64,000 nt of DNA from Xanthobacter agilis (GTDB lineage: Bacteria > Pseudomonadota > Alphaproteobacteria > Rhizobiales > Xanthobacteraceae), in assembly GCF_021730435.1 (NCBI RefSeq), contig NZ_JABWGX010000018.1, positions 7,501 to 71,500 of the forward strand, in the 5' to 3' direction. A model generated the notes under the pieces. That model was not told the DNA's origin. It searched no databases and worked only from the letters and a program-made list of their open reading frames with translations. Position numbers and translations under genes: made by a program. Below are positions 40,350 to 48,377 of the stretch, piece by piece. The stretch's first letter is position 1; the number at the start of each line of letters is the position of its first letter.

Positions 40350-42311
40350 ATGCTGCAGACCATCCCGTCCTGCGATGCCCAGCTGTTCTCGGCTCAGGCC
40401 GTGGCCGAGGCGCGCCAACGCTTCTTCTCCGGCGAGACCGCGCCACAGGGGATCGCGGCGCCGATCCTCCGCTCCTGGACCCGCTGCGTGGCGCATGGGC
40501 TGCCGGCCGGCGGGCGGCTACCGGCCGAGCCCCTGGGCGCCGGCGAACTGCGTCAGCGCCGCGAAAAGGCGGAATCCCTGCGCCGCCGTTGCCGGCCCGA
40601 ACTGGAGGCGCTGCACGCCGACGCCGCCGTCACCGGCTCCCTCGTCATCCTCACCGATCCCACCGGCCTGGTGCTCGACACCGTGGGCTCGGCCGATTTC
40701 GCCGACCGCGCCGCCAAGGTCGCGCTGCTGCCCGGCGTGAGCTGGAGCGAGAGCGTGCTCGGCACCAATGCCATCGGCACCGCTTTGGTGGAGCGCCGGC
40801 CGCTGGAGGTGCGCGGCGGCGAGCATTATGCGGAAGCGCACGGCATCCTGAGCTGCGCCGCCGCCCCCATTCTCGACCCCTACGGCGACGTGATCGGCCT
40901 GCTCGACCTGTCCGGCCCCGCGGCGGTCGCCCATTTGCACGCCATGGGGCTGGTGCAGCTCGCCGTGAGCCAGGTGGAACATCGCCTGTTCGAGGGCGCC
41001 TTCCCCGGCCTCGACGTGGTGCGGTTCCACGCCGACGCGAGCTTCCTCGGCACCAGCCGCGAGGGCATCCTCGTGTTCGAGGACTATCGGCTGGTCGCGG
41101 CAAACCGGCCCGGCCTCGCCCAGCTGGGCCTGGGCTGGGATGCCCTGAAAAGCCGCCGCTACAGCGATCTGTTCGACGGCAGCCTGGGCCGCCCCGGCGA
41201 GGACCGCCGGGTGCGCAGCACCACCGGCGACACCCTCCATGCCCGTGTCGAGCGGCAACCCGCGCGCGCGCCGGCTCCCCCGTCCACACCGCGCGCCGCA
41301 CCGGCTGCCGGACCGCGACCGGTCGCGGCGCCCGAGCCCTGCTTCGATGCGGCGACCGAGCAGGCCCTCGGCCGTGCCGTCCGCCTGCTGGAAGCCGGCG
41401 TGCCGGTACTGATCCAGGGCGAAACCGGTTCCGGCAAGGATATCTTCAGCCGCCAGATGCACGGGCGCTCCAGCCGCGCCGGGCGCCCGTTCGCCGCCGT
41501 GAATTGCGCGGCGCTGCCGGAGGGCCTGATCGAATCCGAACTGTTCGGCTATGAAGACGGCGCCTTCACCGGCGCCCGGCGGGCCGGCTTCAAGGGCCTC
41601 CTGCGCGAGGCCGACGGCGGCATCCTGTTCCTCGACGAGATCGGCGACATGCCGCTCGCGCTCCAGACCCGCCTGCTGCGCGTGCTTCAGGAGCGAGAGG
41701 TCACCCCGCTCGGCGGCGGCAAGCCGGTCCCGGTGGATTTCAGCCTCGTCTGCGCCACCCACCGCGATTTGAAGCAATTGGTGGATGCCGGCGCCTTCCG
41801 CGCCGATCTCTATTTCCGCATCGCGCAATATACCGTGGCGCTGCCGGCGCTGCGCCACCTGCCCGACCGCGAGGCTTTGGTGCACCGCTTCTGGCGCGAG
41901 CTGGCGGGCGGCGCGCCGGCACCCGCCCTGTCGGCCGCGTGCGTGGAGGCGCTGGCGCGCTACTCCTGGCCGGGCAATTTCCGGCAGTTCGTGGGCACGC
42001 TGAAGGTGCTGCACGCGCTGGCCGACCCCGGCGGCAGTCTTGGGCCGGAGGCGCTGCCCGCAGAGCTGCGCGACAGCGCCTTGCAGCAACCCCAGGCGGG
42101 CACGCGACCCAGCGCGCCGGACGAGGCGCCCCACGCGCCCGGCGGCGCGTGCATGGGGGACGACCTCCAGGCGGTCACGCGGGCGACCATCCAGGCCGCT
42201 CTTGCCGCCTGCAACGGCAACATCTCCATGGCGGCGCGCCGGCTCGGCATCCACCGCTCGACGCTGCATCGCCACCTTGCCGCCACGCCCGGCCACCGCA
42301 AGCCATCCTGA
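40350..42311 (+). CDS. AcoR-type sigma-54-dependent activator
   Basis: This 653-residue enhancer-binding protein has an N-terminal GAF-type sensor region (about 60-220, with the AcoR-like [28 protein letters not shown] motif), a linker rich in Ala/Pro/Arg (about 300-330), a AAA+ domain with Walker A GETGSGKD (357-364) and the GAFTGA sigma-54 contact loop (404-409), [10 protein letters not shown] (Walker B), and a C-terminal Fis-type HTH ([20 protein letters not shown]). The ATG at 40350 follows GAGG; a GTG at 40344 is possible. Relatives include AcoR (acetoin) and AcxR (acetone). It most likely activates the divergent aldehyde dehydrogenase gene and perhaps the reductase gene. Confidence 0.92.
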   Translation: MLQTIPSCDAQLFSAQAVAEARQRFFSGETAPQGIAAPILRSWTRCVAHGLPAGGRLPAEPLGAGELRQRREKAESLRRRCRPELEALHADAAVTGSLVILTDPTGLVLDTVGSADFADRAAKVALLPGVSWSESVLGTNAIGTALVERRPLEVRGGEHYAEAHGILSCAAAPILDPYGDVIGLLDLSGPAAVAHLHAMGLVQLAVSQVEHRLFEGAFPGLDVVRFHADASFLGTSREGILVFEDYRLVAANRPGLAQLGLGWDALKSRRYSDLFDGSLGRPGEDRRVRSTTGDTLHARVERQPARAPAPPSTPRAAPAAGPRPVAAPEPCFDAATEQALGRAVRLLEAGVPVLIQGETGSGKDIFSRQMHGRSSRAGRPFAAVNCAALPEGLIESELFGYEDGAFTGARRAGFKGLLREADGGILFLDEIGDMPLALQTRLLRVLQEREVTPLGGGKPVPVDFSLVCATHRDLKQLVDAGAFRADLYFRIAQYTVALPALRHLPDREALVHRFWRELAGGAPAPALSAACVEALARYSWPGNFRQFVGTLKVLHALADPGGSLGPEALPAELRDSALQQPQAGTRPSAPDEAPHAPGGACMGDDLQAVTRATIQAALAACNGNISMAARRLGIHRSTLHRHLAATPGHRKPS

Positions 42312-42473
42312 CGCTTGGGCAGCGGGTCTCGACGACTGTTCATGCGCCGCCCCGGCCCCGGCCGGCGCCGCAGTCACGCATGTTCGGCCCCTCGGCGGTC
42401 ATGTTTTCGGCCGGATGTTGCAGTCCACTGGCCTTTGAAAAGACGCCCCAGGCGGCGGCATCGAGGCATTGGC

Positions 42474-43871
42474 ATGAGCACTTCCAACCCGTGGTCGGTT
42501 GCCACCGCGCGGTTCGGCCTCGGCCCGGATCCGTCCGGCGCGGCGCCGACCGGGGATGCGCGGGCGTGGGTGGAAAGCCAGATCGGCGTCTCGGCGACGG
42601 CCGGGCTCGATCCCGACCTGCCGCCGGGCGCGGAGAATGCGCGCCGCTGGCGCATCGAGCGGAACATCAAGGTGGCGCGGAAGAAGCAGCTCGCCGAAGC
42701 CGCCCGCCTCACCCAAGCCGGTCTCACCGTGCCGCCCGTGGCCCCGGCCGCCCCCGGCGGACCCCAACCCGCCCGATGGATGCGGCCGGGCGAGGAATTG
42801 CGGTCCCGCTTGCAGCGCACCCTCACGCAGAAGGAAACCCTGCCGGAGCGCCTGACTCTGTTCTGGGCCGATTATTTCACGGTATCGGTGAGCAAGAGCA
42901 CGGTCTTGCCACTGGCCGGCCCCTTCGAGCGCGAGGCGCTTCGCCCCTACATTTTTGCGCCGTTCCGGGTCTTGCTCGGCCATGCGGTGACCCACCCGGC
43001 CATGTTGTTCTATCTCGACAACGATCAGTCGATGGGTCCGCAGTCCCCCGCCGGACGGCAGAAGAAGCGAGGGCTCAACGAAAACCTCGCGCGCGAAATC
43101 CTGGAGCTCCACACCCTCGGCAGCACCGGTGGATACACCCAGAAGGATGTGACCAGCTTCGCCGCCGTCCTCAGCGGCTGGAGCGTGATGAACAATCCGG
43201 CCGCCGAGACCTGCGGCCAGAGTCAGTTCCTCCGCGCCCGCCACGAGCCTGGCGCGAAAGTCCTTCTCGGCAAGACCTATCCGGACGTGGGCGCGGAACA
43301 ACTCGCCCTGGTGCTGGACGATCTGGCCCGTCACCCCGCGACCGCGCAACATGTCGCAACCCGCATGTGCCGCGCCTTCATCTGCGAGACCCCGCCCCCG
43401 CAGCTCGTCGCGCGCATGGCCGAGACCTTCCGGCGGACCGACGGCGACCTGGGCGCGATGGTGCGGGTGATGGTGCGCGCCGATGAAGCCTGGACCGTCC
43501 CGCCCCGCAAGCTGCGCTCACCCACGGAACTGCTCCATGTGGTCACCCGGCTGCTGGGCGCGGCGCCTGAGCCGCCGGCGGTGGCTGAAGCCCTTGTGGC
43601 CATGGGGCAGCCCTATTTCAACGCCCCATCGCCCAAGGGCTGGCCCGACGAGGACAATGCCTGGACCACCGCCGATGGCATCAAGACCCGGCTCGACTGG
43701 GCGCGCGGCGTCGGCGCCCGGTTTCAGCACCGGGTCGATGCCCGCCGCCTGATGGAGGGACCCCTCCACGGGCTTCTCAGTGATGAAACGCGCACCACGG
43801 TACTGCAGGCCGAAAGTCAGGAACAGGCTCTGGCACTGCTCATCATGAGCCCGGAGCTGCAGAGGAGATGA
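42474..43871 (+). CDS. DUF1800 family protein
   Basis: The 465-residue protein is a DUF1800 member: ATARFGLGP near the start, a long loop, then LTLFWADYFTVS, the HPAMLFYLDNDQSMGP motif, GLNENLAREILELHTLGSTGGYTQKDVTSFAAVLSGW, LARHPATAQHVATRMCRAFI and KTPTELLHVVTRLLG-type (here RSPTELLHVVTRLLG) blocks. Function is unknown; the family is almost always followed by a DUF1501 gene, as here (ATGA overlap). The ATG at 42474 is chosen, since the open frame to 42315 is low complexity. No signal peptide is visible, unlike its Tat-exported partner. Confidence 0.87.
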   Translation: MSTSNPWSVATARFGLGPDPSGAAPTGDARAWVESQIGVSATAGLDPDLPPGAENARRWRIERNIKVARKKQLAEAARLTQAGLTVPPVAPAAPGGPQPARWMRPGEELRSRLQRTLTQKETLPERLTLFWADYFTVSVSKSTVLPLAGPFEREALRPYIFAPFRVLLGHAVTHPAMLFYLDNDQSMGPQSPAGRQKKRGLNENLAREILELHTLGSTGGYTQKDVTSFAAVLSGWSVMNNPAAETCGQSQFLRARHEPGAKVLLGKTYPDVGAEQLALVLDDLARHPATAQHVATRMCRAFICETPPPQLVARMAETFRRTDGDLGAMVRVMVRADEAWTVPPRKLRSPTELLHVVTRLLGAAPEPPAVAEALVAMGQPYFNAPSPKGWPDEDNAWTTADGIKTRLDWARGVGARFQHRVDARRLMEGPLHGLLSDETRTTVLQAESQEQALALLIMSPELQRR

Positions 43872-45106
43872 GAATGCCCGCTGGAGGTCTGACCCGCCGC
43901 GCCTTCATGGCCGCTGCCGGCGCCACGGCCCTGTCCGCGCCGCTGGTGTCGTGGCCCTATGTGCCGCGCGCCTGGGGGGCATCCGGGCGTGATCCCCGGC
44001 TATTGGTGGTCGTGCTGCGCGGCGGCCTCGACGGCCTGGCCACGGTGATGCCCGTCGGCGACCCCGACTTCGCGGCGCTGCGGAACGACTTCCGCAATCC
44101 GAAGCTGGCCGAGGCACCATCGCTCGATTCCCTGTTCGTCCTCAATCCGGCGTTGCGGCACCTGTCGGCGCTCTACACCCGCAAGGAGCTGCTGCTGTTC
44201 CAGGCGGTCGCCACGCCCTATCGGGCCCGGTCCCATTTCGACGCCCAGGCGATGCTGGAAAGCGGATTGCCCGACTATGGCATCACCGCCGAATCGGGCT
44301 GGCTCAACCGCGCCTTGCAGAAAACGGAAGCCGGGCCCCGCCTGAAAAAGGCGCCGGGACTGGTGGTGGCGCCCACCGCGCCACTCATCATGCGCGGCGC
44401 CGCCCCGGTGGAAAGCTGGCAGCCGCAGGCTTTCTCTTATGTGGACGACGACACCCTGCAACGCCTGATGCAGCTCTACGAAGCCCGGGACCCCGAGCTG
44501 GCCCGCGCCCTTTCGGAAGGGGCTGACGTGGATATGAAACTCCACGGCGTGCAGAAGGTGGGGAACAAGGCCCAGGCGGCGGACAGTGTCCAGGGCTTCC
44601 CCGAGGCCATGAAGACCACCGGATTGCTGATGGCCGCGGCGGATGGCCCACGAATCGGGGCCATCAACTTCAACGGCTGGGACACCCACGCCCTGGAGGG
44701 GGCCTATGACGGCCGGCTCGCCAAGACGCTGCAGGCGTTGGACCATGGGTTCGCGGCCCTTGAGACGAGCCTCGGCCCGGTGTGGTCCGACACCGCCGTG
44801 CTGGTCATCACCGAATTCGGCCGCACCGCACGGGTAAACGGTTCCCTCGGCACCGATCACGGCACGGGCACCATCGCCATGCTGCTCGGCGGCGCGGTGT
44901 CCGGCGGGCGCGTGATCGCCGATTGGCCGGGCTTGTCCCAGAAGGTTCTGTTCGAGGGACGCGACCTGGCGCCAACCCTCGACATCCGCGCCGTCATGAA
45001 GGGCCTTCTTCGGGAACACCTCGACCTGAGCCCCGCCGTGCTGGCGACTGAGGTGTTTCCGGACAGCAGCGCGATCGTCCCCCTGCGCGGCCTGGTGCGG
45101 ACCTGA
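43868..45106 (+). CDS. DUF1501 family Tat-exported protein
   Basis: The 412-residue protein has a twin-arginine signal peptide (LTRRAFMAAAGATALSAP, with the SRRxF-like TRRAF) and the sulfatase-related DUF1501 fold: RLLVVVLRGGLDGLA, PALRHLSALY, FDAQAMLESG, INFNGWDTHA and VITEFGRTARVNGSLGTDHGTG, which matches the metal-binding core of DUF1501. Its start (43868, or 43874) overlaps the DUF1800 stop, so the two are a translational pair. The substrate is unknown. The locus is convergent with the exported protein at 45170. Confidence 0.88.
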   Translation: MRMPAGGLTRRAFMAAAGATALSAPLVSWPYVPRAWGASGRDPRLLVVVLRGGLDGLATVMPVGDPDFAALRNDFRNPKLAEAPSLDSLFVLNPALRHLSALYTRKELLLFQAVATPYRARSHFDAQAMLESGLPDYGITAESGWLNRALQKTEAGPRLKKAPGLVVAPTAPLIMRGAAPVESWQPQAFSYVDDDTLQRLMQLYEARDPELARALSEGADVDMKLHGVQKVGNKAQAADSVQGFPEAMKTTGLLMAAADGPRIGAINFNGWDTHALEGAYDGRLAKTLQALDHGFAALETSLGPVWSDTAVLVITEFGRTARVNGSLGTDHGTGTIAMLLGGAVSGGRVIADWPGLSQKVLFEGRDLAPTLDIRAVMKGLLREHLDLSPAVLATEVFPDSSAIVPLRGLVRT

Positions 45107-45169
45107 CGCCGCGCCGGCGGACCCAGCTTCGAGCCCGCGCGGCGCCGTTCGCGGCCGCGGCCGAAGCGC

Positions 45170-46021
45170 TCAGGTCCGCGTCAATTCATTGACAAGCTTG
45201 CGATCGAGATAGTGGGGCGCCTCGAACACGAAAGTGTCGAGGCCGCGATAGGCTGCGATCTGGGGGCGGATCTCGGCCGCCGTGGCGGGGCGCAGCTGAT
45301 CGTTGCCGGCCGGGCGGAACGCCTCCAGGATCATGCGGAAGCGCTCGCGCCCGAGCTTGGCGATGAGCACGTCGCCATAGTGGCGGGCGGATTCCGGGGT
45401 CCGCATGTAAAGGCCGACGCCATCCTGGAAGAACAGCCCCACATCCTTGGGCAACCAGCTATCGACCCAATCGGCGAATGGGGCGGCGCCGATGTTGGAA
45501 TTGTCGTAGGCGCTCACCCACAACGGTCGCGGCAGCGCCGAAAGCAGGGCCCCCATCTTGGGCGCATCCGCCCAGGTGGGGTCTGCCTCCACCGGGAAAT
45601 AATAGCCCGAGGGGCGAAACGGCAGCGGTTTGCGCGCGATCCGCGCCGACAGGTCCACCAGCGCCGCCACGTTGCGGCGCGCATCGGGCTCGCTGGACAG
45701 GCTGGCGAGGCCGACGATGATGGAGCGCGCCCACGGCTCCTTGGAGATGCGCGCCCAATTGGGCGGGTCGGCGATGGTCTCGATGCCGAGGCCCGGCACG
45801 AACGCGATGCCGTTCAGGACGATCCATTGCAGCAGCAGCGCCTGCGCCCCCAGCCGCTCCCATTCCCCATAGGGATCGAGGGAACCCGCATGGATCTGCC
45901 AGACGATGCCGTCCACCATCCCCTCGGGAGCCGGGGGGCGGCGGTTGAGAAGCTGATCGAGGCCGATGAAGGCAAGCGCGCCCGCCGCTCCCGCGAGCAG
46001 CGCCGTACGTCGATTGATCAT
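45170..46021 (-). CDS. exported protein of unknown function beside the polysaccharide locus
   Basis: This 283-residue protein starts with a short basic-hydrophobic segment (MINRRTALLAGAAGALAFIGL) that works as a signal anchor or signal peptide. The rest has conserved-looking Trp/Tyr/Glu/Asp patches (GIVWQIHAG, GEWERLGAQALLLQW, SGYYFPVEAD, LWVSAYDNSN, GLFFQDGVGLYMRTPESA, FVFEAPHYLD) with the alternation expected of a TIM-barrel carbohydrate-active enzyme. That is an inference from pattern only. It lies 221 bp downstream of the NfrB gene on the same strand, past two hairpins. E. coli nfrAB is also accompanied by a protein of unknown role (YbcH), which would be a useful comparison. Confidence 0.6.
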   Translation of the reverse strand: MINRRTALLAGAAGALAFIGLDQLLNRRPPAPEGMVDGIVWQIHAGSLDPYGEWERLGAQALLLQWIVLNGIAFVPGLGIETIADPPNWARISKEPWARSIIVGLASLSSEPDARRNVAALVDLSARIARKPLPFRPSGYYFPVEADPTWADAPKMGALLSALPRPLWVSAYDNSNIGAAPFADWVDSWLPKDVGLFFQDGVGLYMRTPESARHYGDVLIAKLGRERFRMILEAFRPAGNDQLRPATAAEIRPQIAAYRGLDTFVFEAPHYLDRKLVNELTRT

Positions 46022-46158
46022 GAGTGTCGCTCACCTCTCCGGCCGCAGCGGGGCACCATATCTCTATCCGGAACCGGGGGCACGTCGGCGTATCGCGGCA
46101 CCGCGCGGCACGCGGTGCAGGAGCATCGACACGACCGGTGTTGACAGAAACCTGCGCG

Positions 46159-46200
46159 CCACGACACCGGCGGCCGGAGAACCGGCCGCCGGTGTCGTGG
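46159..46200. terminator. 19-bp perfect hairpin between the NfrB gene and the exported protein gene
   Basis: Arms 46159-46177 and 46182-46200 pair without mismatch around an AGAA loop. It lies downstream of nfrB in its transcription direction. No T-run follows on either strand. Confidence 0.6.
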
Positions 46201-46210
46201 TTCGAGAATG

Positions 46211-46239
46211 CAGGCGGGCGGCCCGACGCCGCCCGCCTG
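46211..46239 (-). terminator. second hairpin just after the NfrB gene stop
   Basis: Twelve-base arms (46211-46222, 46228-46239) with a 5-nt loop, starting 4 nt after the nfrB stop on the minus strand; a natural transcript-end structure. Confidence 0.5.
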
Positions 46240-46242
46240 AGT

Positions 46243-48357
46243 TCAGGCGGGCAGAAGCATGAGGCGGCGTTGCTGCTCCTTCATGGTCTCCGTCAACGCT
46301 TCGGACGTCACGATTCCGCAGCGCACCAGATATTCGCCGATGCGGCCGTCCACGTCCGGGCGGTAATGCTCCATGGCCGCCTCGAACGCCTCGCGCCGCA
46401 TGAGGCCCTTCTCGAGCAGCAGGTCGCCCAGCAGGGGCGGCGACTGCGCCCCCTCGAACGCCCGACCGGTGCCACGGATGAGGCGCAGGCCGTCGTTGAT
46501 CTCGCTTTCGCGGGCGATCTGCTGCACCGGCAGGTCGCCCACCGACACCCGCAGCTCTTCGAGGGCCTTGTCGCTGAGCGGGGACGCCACCGCCACCACC
46601 AGGCGCCCGGTGGCATCGCGGCCAACGGGGACCACGCGCCGACGCACCATGAGATCCACCGGCAGCAGGTCGTGGAACGCCTTGACCATTTGCTCGGTGA
46701 CATGGGTACGCGGCAGGTTGGACTGATAGGCGATGGCTTCCGCCAGCGTCTCGTCGTCCAGCCAGCCCTTGGAGACCAGGATCCGGCCAAGCGGTTGCTG
46801 CTGCCGGCTCTGCAGGGCCAGCGCCTCTTCCAGATGCTCCGGCAGCACCGCCTGCCACGTCACCAGCAGCTCGCCGAGGCGCTGGCGGCGATGGGCGAAG
46901 GCGTCGTTTTCCGGGAAGTCGTGCATGGTCTTGTCCCAGACGATGCGTCGACCAAGGAAGATATGCCCGAGGAATAGCTTCCAGGCCCGGAGGGTGGCCG
47001 CGAAGTTCACGAAATTACCCATCACCACCCGCGGCACGGACATGAGCCCCTGCTCCCAGCCATAGATGGCCGAGACGAAGTGGAAGCGCTGCACCAGCCG
47101 CAGCGCGAACGCGACGGCGTTGGCGGCCAGCACCGCGAGCAGCCAGCCTTCGGTCGCGAAGATGGAGGGGTAGCGCTCGGGGATGATGCCGATCTCGTTG
47201 CCGAAATAGATCACCAGGAACATGGCCGCGAGCACGTAGGCCACCACCGTGATGATGGAGGTCACCACGCCCTTGCGGTCACGCATCAGGAAGTATTTGG
47301 ACGCAAGGCTGCCCTGCCAGCCCATGTGCTGCCAGCCCTGGAAGGCGATGCCCAGCGCCCAGCGCGCCTTCTGCCGGTAGGAGGTGCGGAAGGTGTCGGG
47401 GAAGAACTCGCGCACGCACAGGGGCATGGAGAGCTGGATCTCCTTGTCCCGGCCGAAACCGAAGAAGGTCTCGCGCTTCACGCGGTATTCCACCGGGAAG
47501 CGGGCGATGATGGCCTGCATGTGCGCGTCCTTCAGGCGCGCACTGATGTCATAGTCCTCGGTGAGGCTCGCGGTGTTGAACACCTCGCCCTGGTCCTGGG
47601 CCCGCAGATGCAGAACCGCCCGCCGCGAGAAGCAGGTGCCCACCCCCGCCGACGGCACCTCGCCCGCCACGCTCTCGCGGACCACGAGATCCTTGGCGTG
47701 CCATTCTGCGAACTCGTCCATGTAGATGCCGGCCACCATTTCCGACCAGTGGCGTTCCAGCGACACCACCGGCACTTGAATCATGTCCTTGCGCGGCAAG
47801 AGATAATTGAAGAAGCGCAGCTCCAGGGGATGCAGCACGTCCTCGCTATCGTGCAGGATGAGGCCGGCGAACTCGACGCCGGTCATCTGCTCGTGCTGGA
47901 AGATGGCGCGGACCACCGCATTCAGGCAGTCGGCCTTGTTGGTGGGGCCGGGACTGCGCGTTTCCACGCGCACCAGCTGTTTGTAGCGCCGCCGCATGCG
48001 CTCCACCTCGGCGATGGTGGCGGGGTCGTTGGGATAGGTTCCAACGAACACCATGTAGCGGCGGTAATCGAGAACACTCACCATGTTCTCGATCATGGCG
48101 GCGATCACGTCCGATTCCTGCCAGGCCGGAATCATGATGGCGAGCGGCTGCTCGTCCTTCTGATACAGGGCCTGGACCGACAGCGGGCGAATGAACGGCT
48201 CGATCGCGAACCGCCGATACACCCGCCGCGTCCAGTACCACGCATCGACGAACAGGTCGTCGATGGAGGACAGGAGGATCAGCACCGCCACCACCGCCGA
48301 CATATATTCGACGACGCGAATAAAGTCGGCGAGCAGGTAGGGCCAATAGAGAGACAT
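46243..48357 (-). CDS. nfrB: NfrB-type glycosyltransferase with MshEN (c-di-GMP-binding) repeats
   Basis: This 704-residue inner-membrane protein fuses a GT-2 glycosyltransferase to c-di-GMP-receptor repeats. An N-terminal TM segment (about 15-33) precedes the GT domain with the motifs HDSED (169-173), TED (266-268) and QKARW (329-333, QxxRW of processive GTs). TM segments follow (about 366-386, 404-420). The C-terminal region has tandem MshEN motifs: RLGELLVxWxxL...LEEALALQ (493-516) and PLGRILVSKGWL...LAEAIAYQ (522-545), and a further pair near 638-690. E. coli NfrB makes the phage N4 receptor glycan and is activated by c-di-GMP. GGGGA precedes the ATG at 48357. It is the third gene of the wecB/bcsB-like operon. 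Confidence 0.88.
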   Translation of the reverse strand: MSLYWPYLLADFIRVVEYMSAVVAVLILLSSIDDLFVDAWYWTRRVYRRFAIEPFIRPLSVQALYQKDEQPLAIMIPAWQESDVIAAMIENMVSVLDYRRYMVFVGTYPNDPATIAEVERMRRRYKQLVRVETRSPGPTNKADCLNAVVRAIFQHEQMTGVEFAGLILHDSEDVLHPLELRFFNYLLPRKDMIQVPVVSLERHWSEMVAGIYMDEFAEWHAKDLVVRESVAGEVPSAGVGTCFSRRAVLHLRAQDQGEVFNTASLTEDYDISARLKDAHMQAIIARFPVEYRVKRETFFGFGRDKEIQLSMPLCVREFFPDTFRTSYRQKARWALGIAFQGWQHMGWQGSLASKYFLMRDRKGVVTSIITVVAYVLAAMFLVIYFGNEIGIIPERYPSIFATEGWLLAVLAANAVAFALRLVQRFHFVSAIYGWEQGLMSVPRVVMGNFVNFAATLRAWKLFLGHIFLGRRIVWDKTMHDFPENDAFAHRRQRLGELLVTWQAVLPEHLEEALALQSRQQQPLGRILVSKGWLDDETLAEAIAYQSNLPRTHVTEQMVKAFHDLLPVDLMVRRRVVPVGRDATGRLVVAVASPLSDKALEELRVSVGDLPVQQIARESEINDGLRLIRGTGRAFEGAQSPPLLGDLLLEKGLMRREAFEAAMEHYRPDVDGRIGEYLVRCGIVTSEALTETMKEQQRRLMLLPA

Positions 48358-48377
48358 CGCGGCAATCCCCCGATGTC

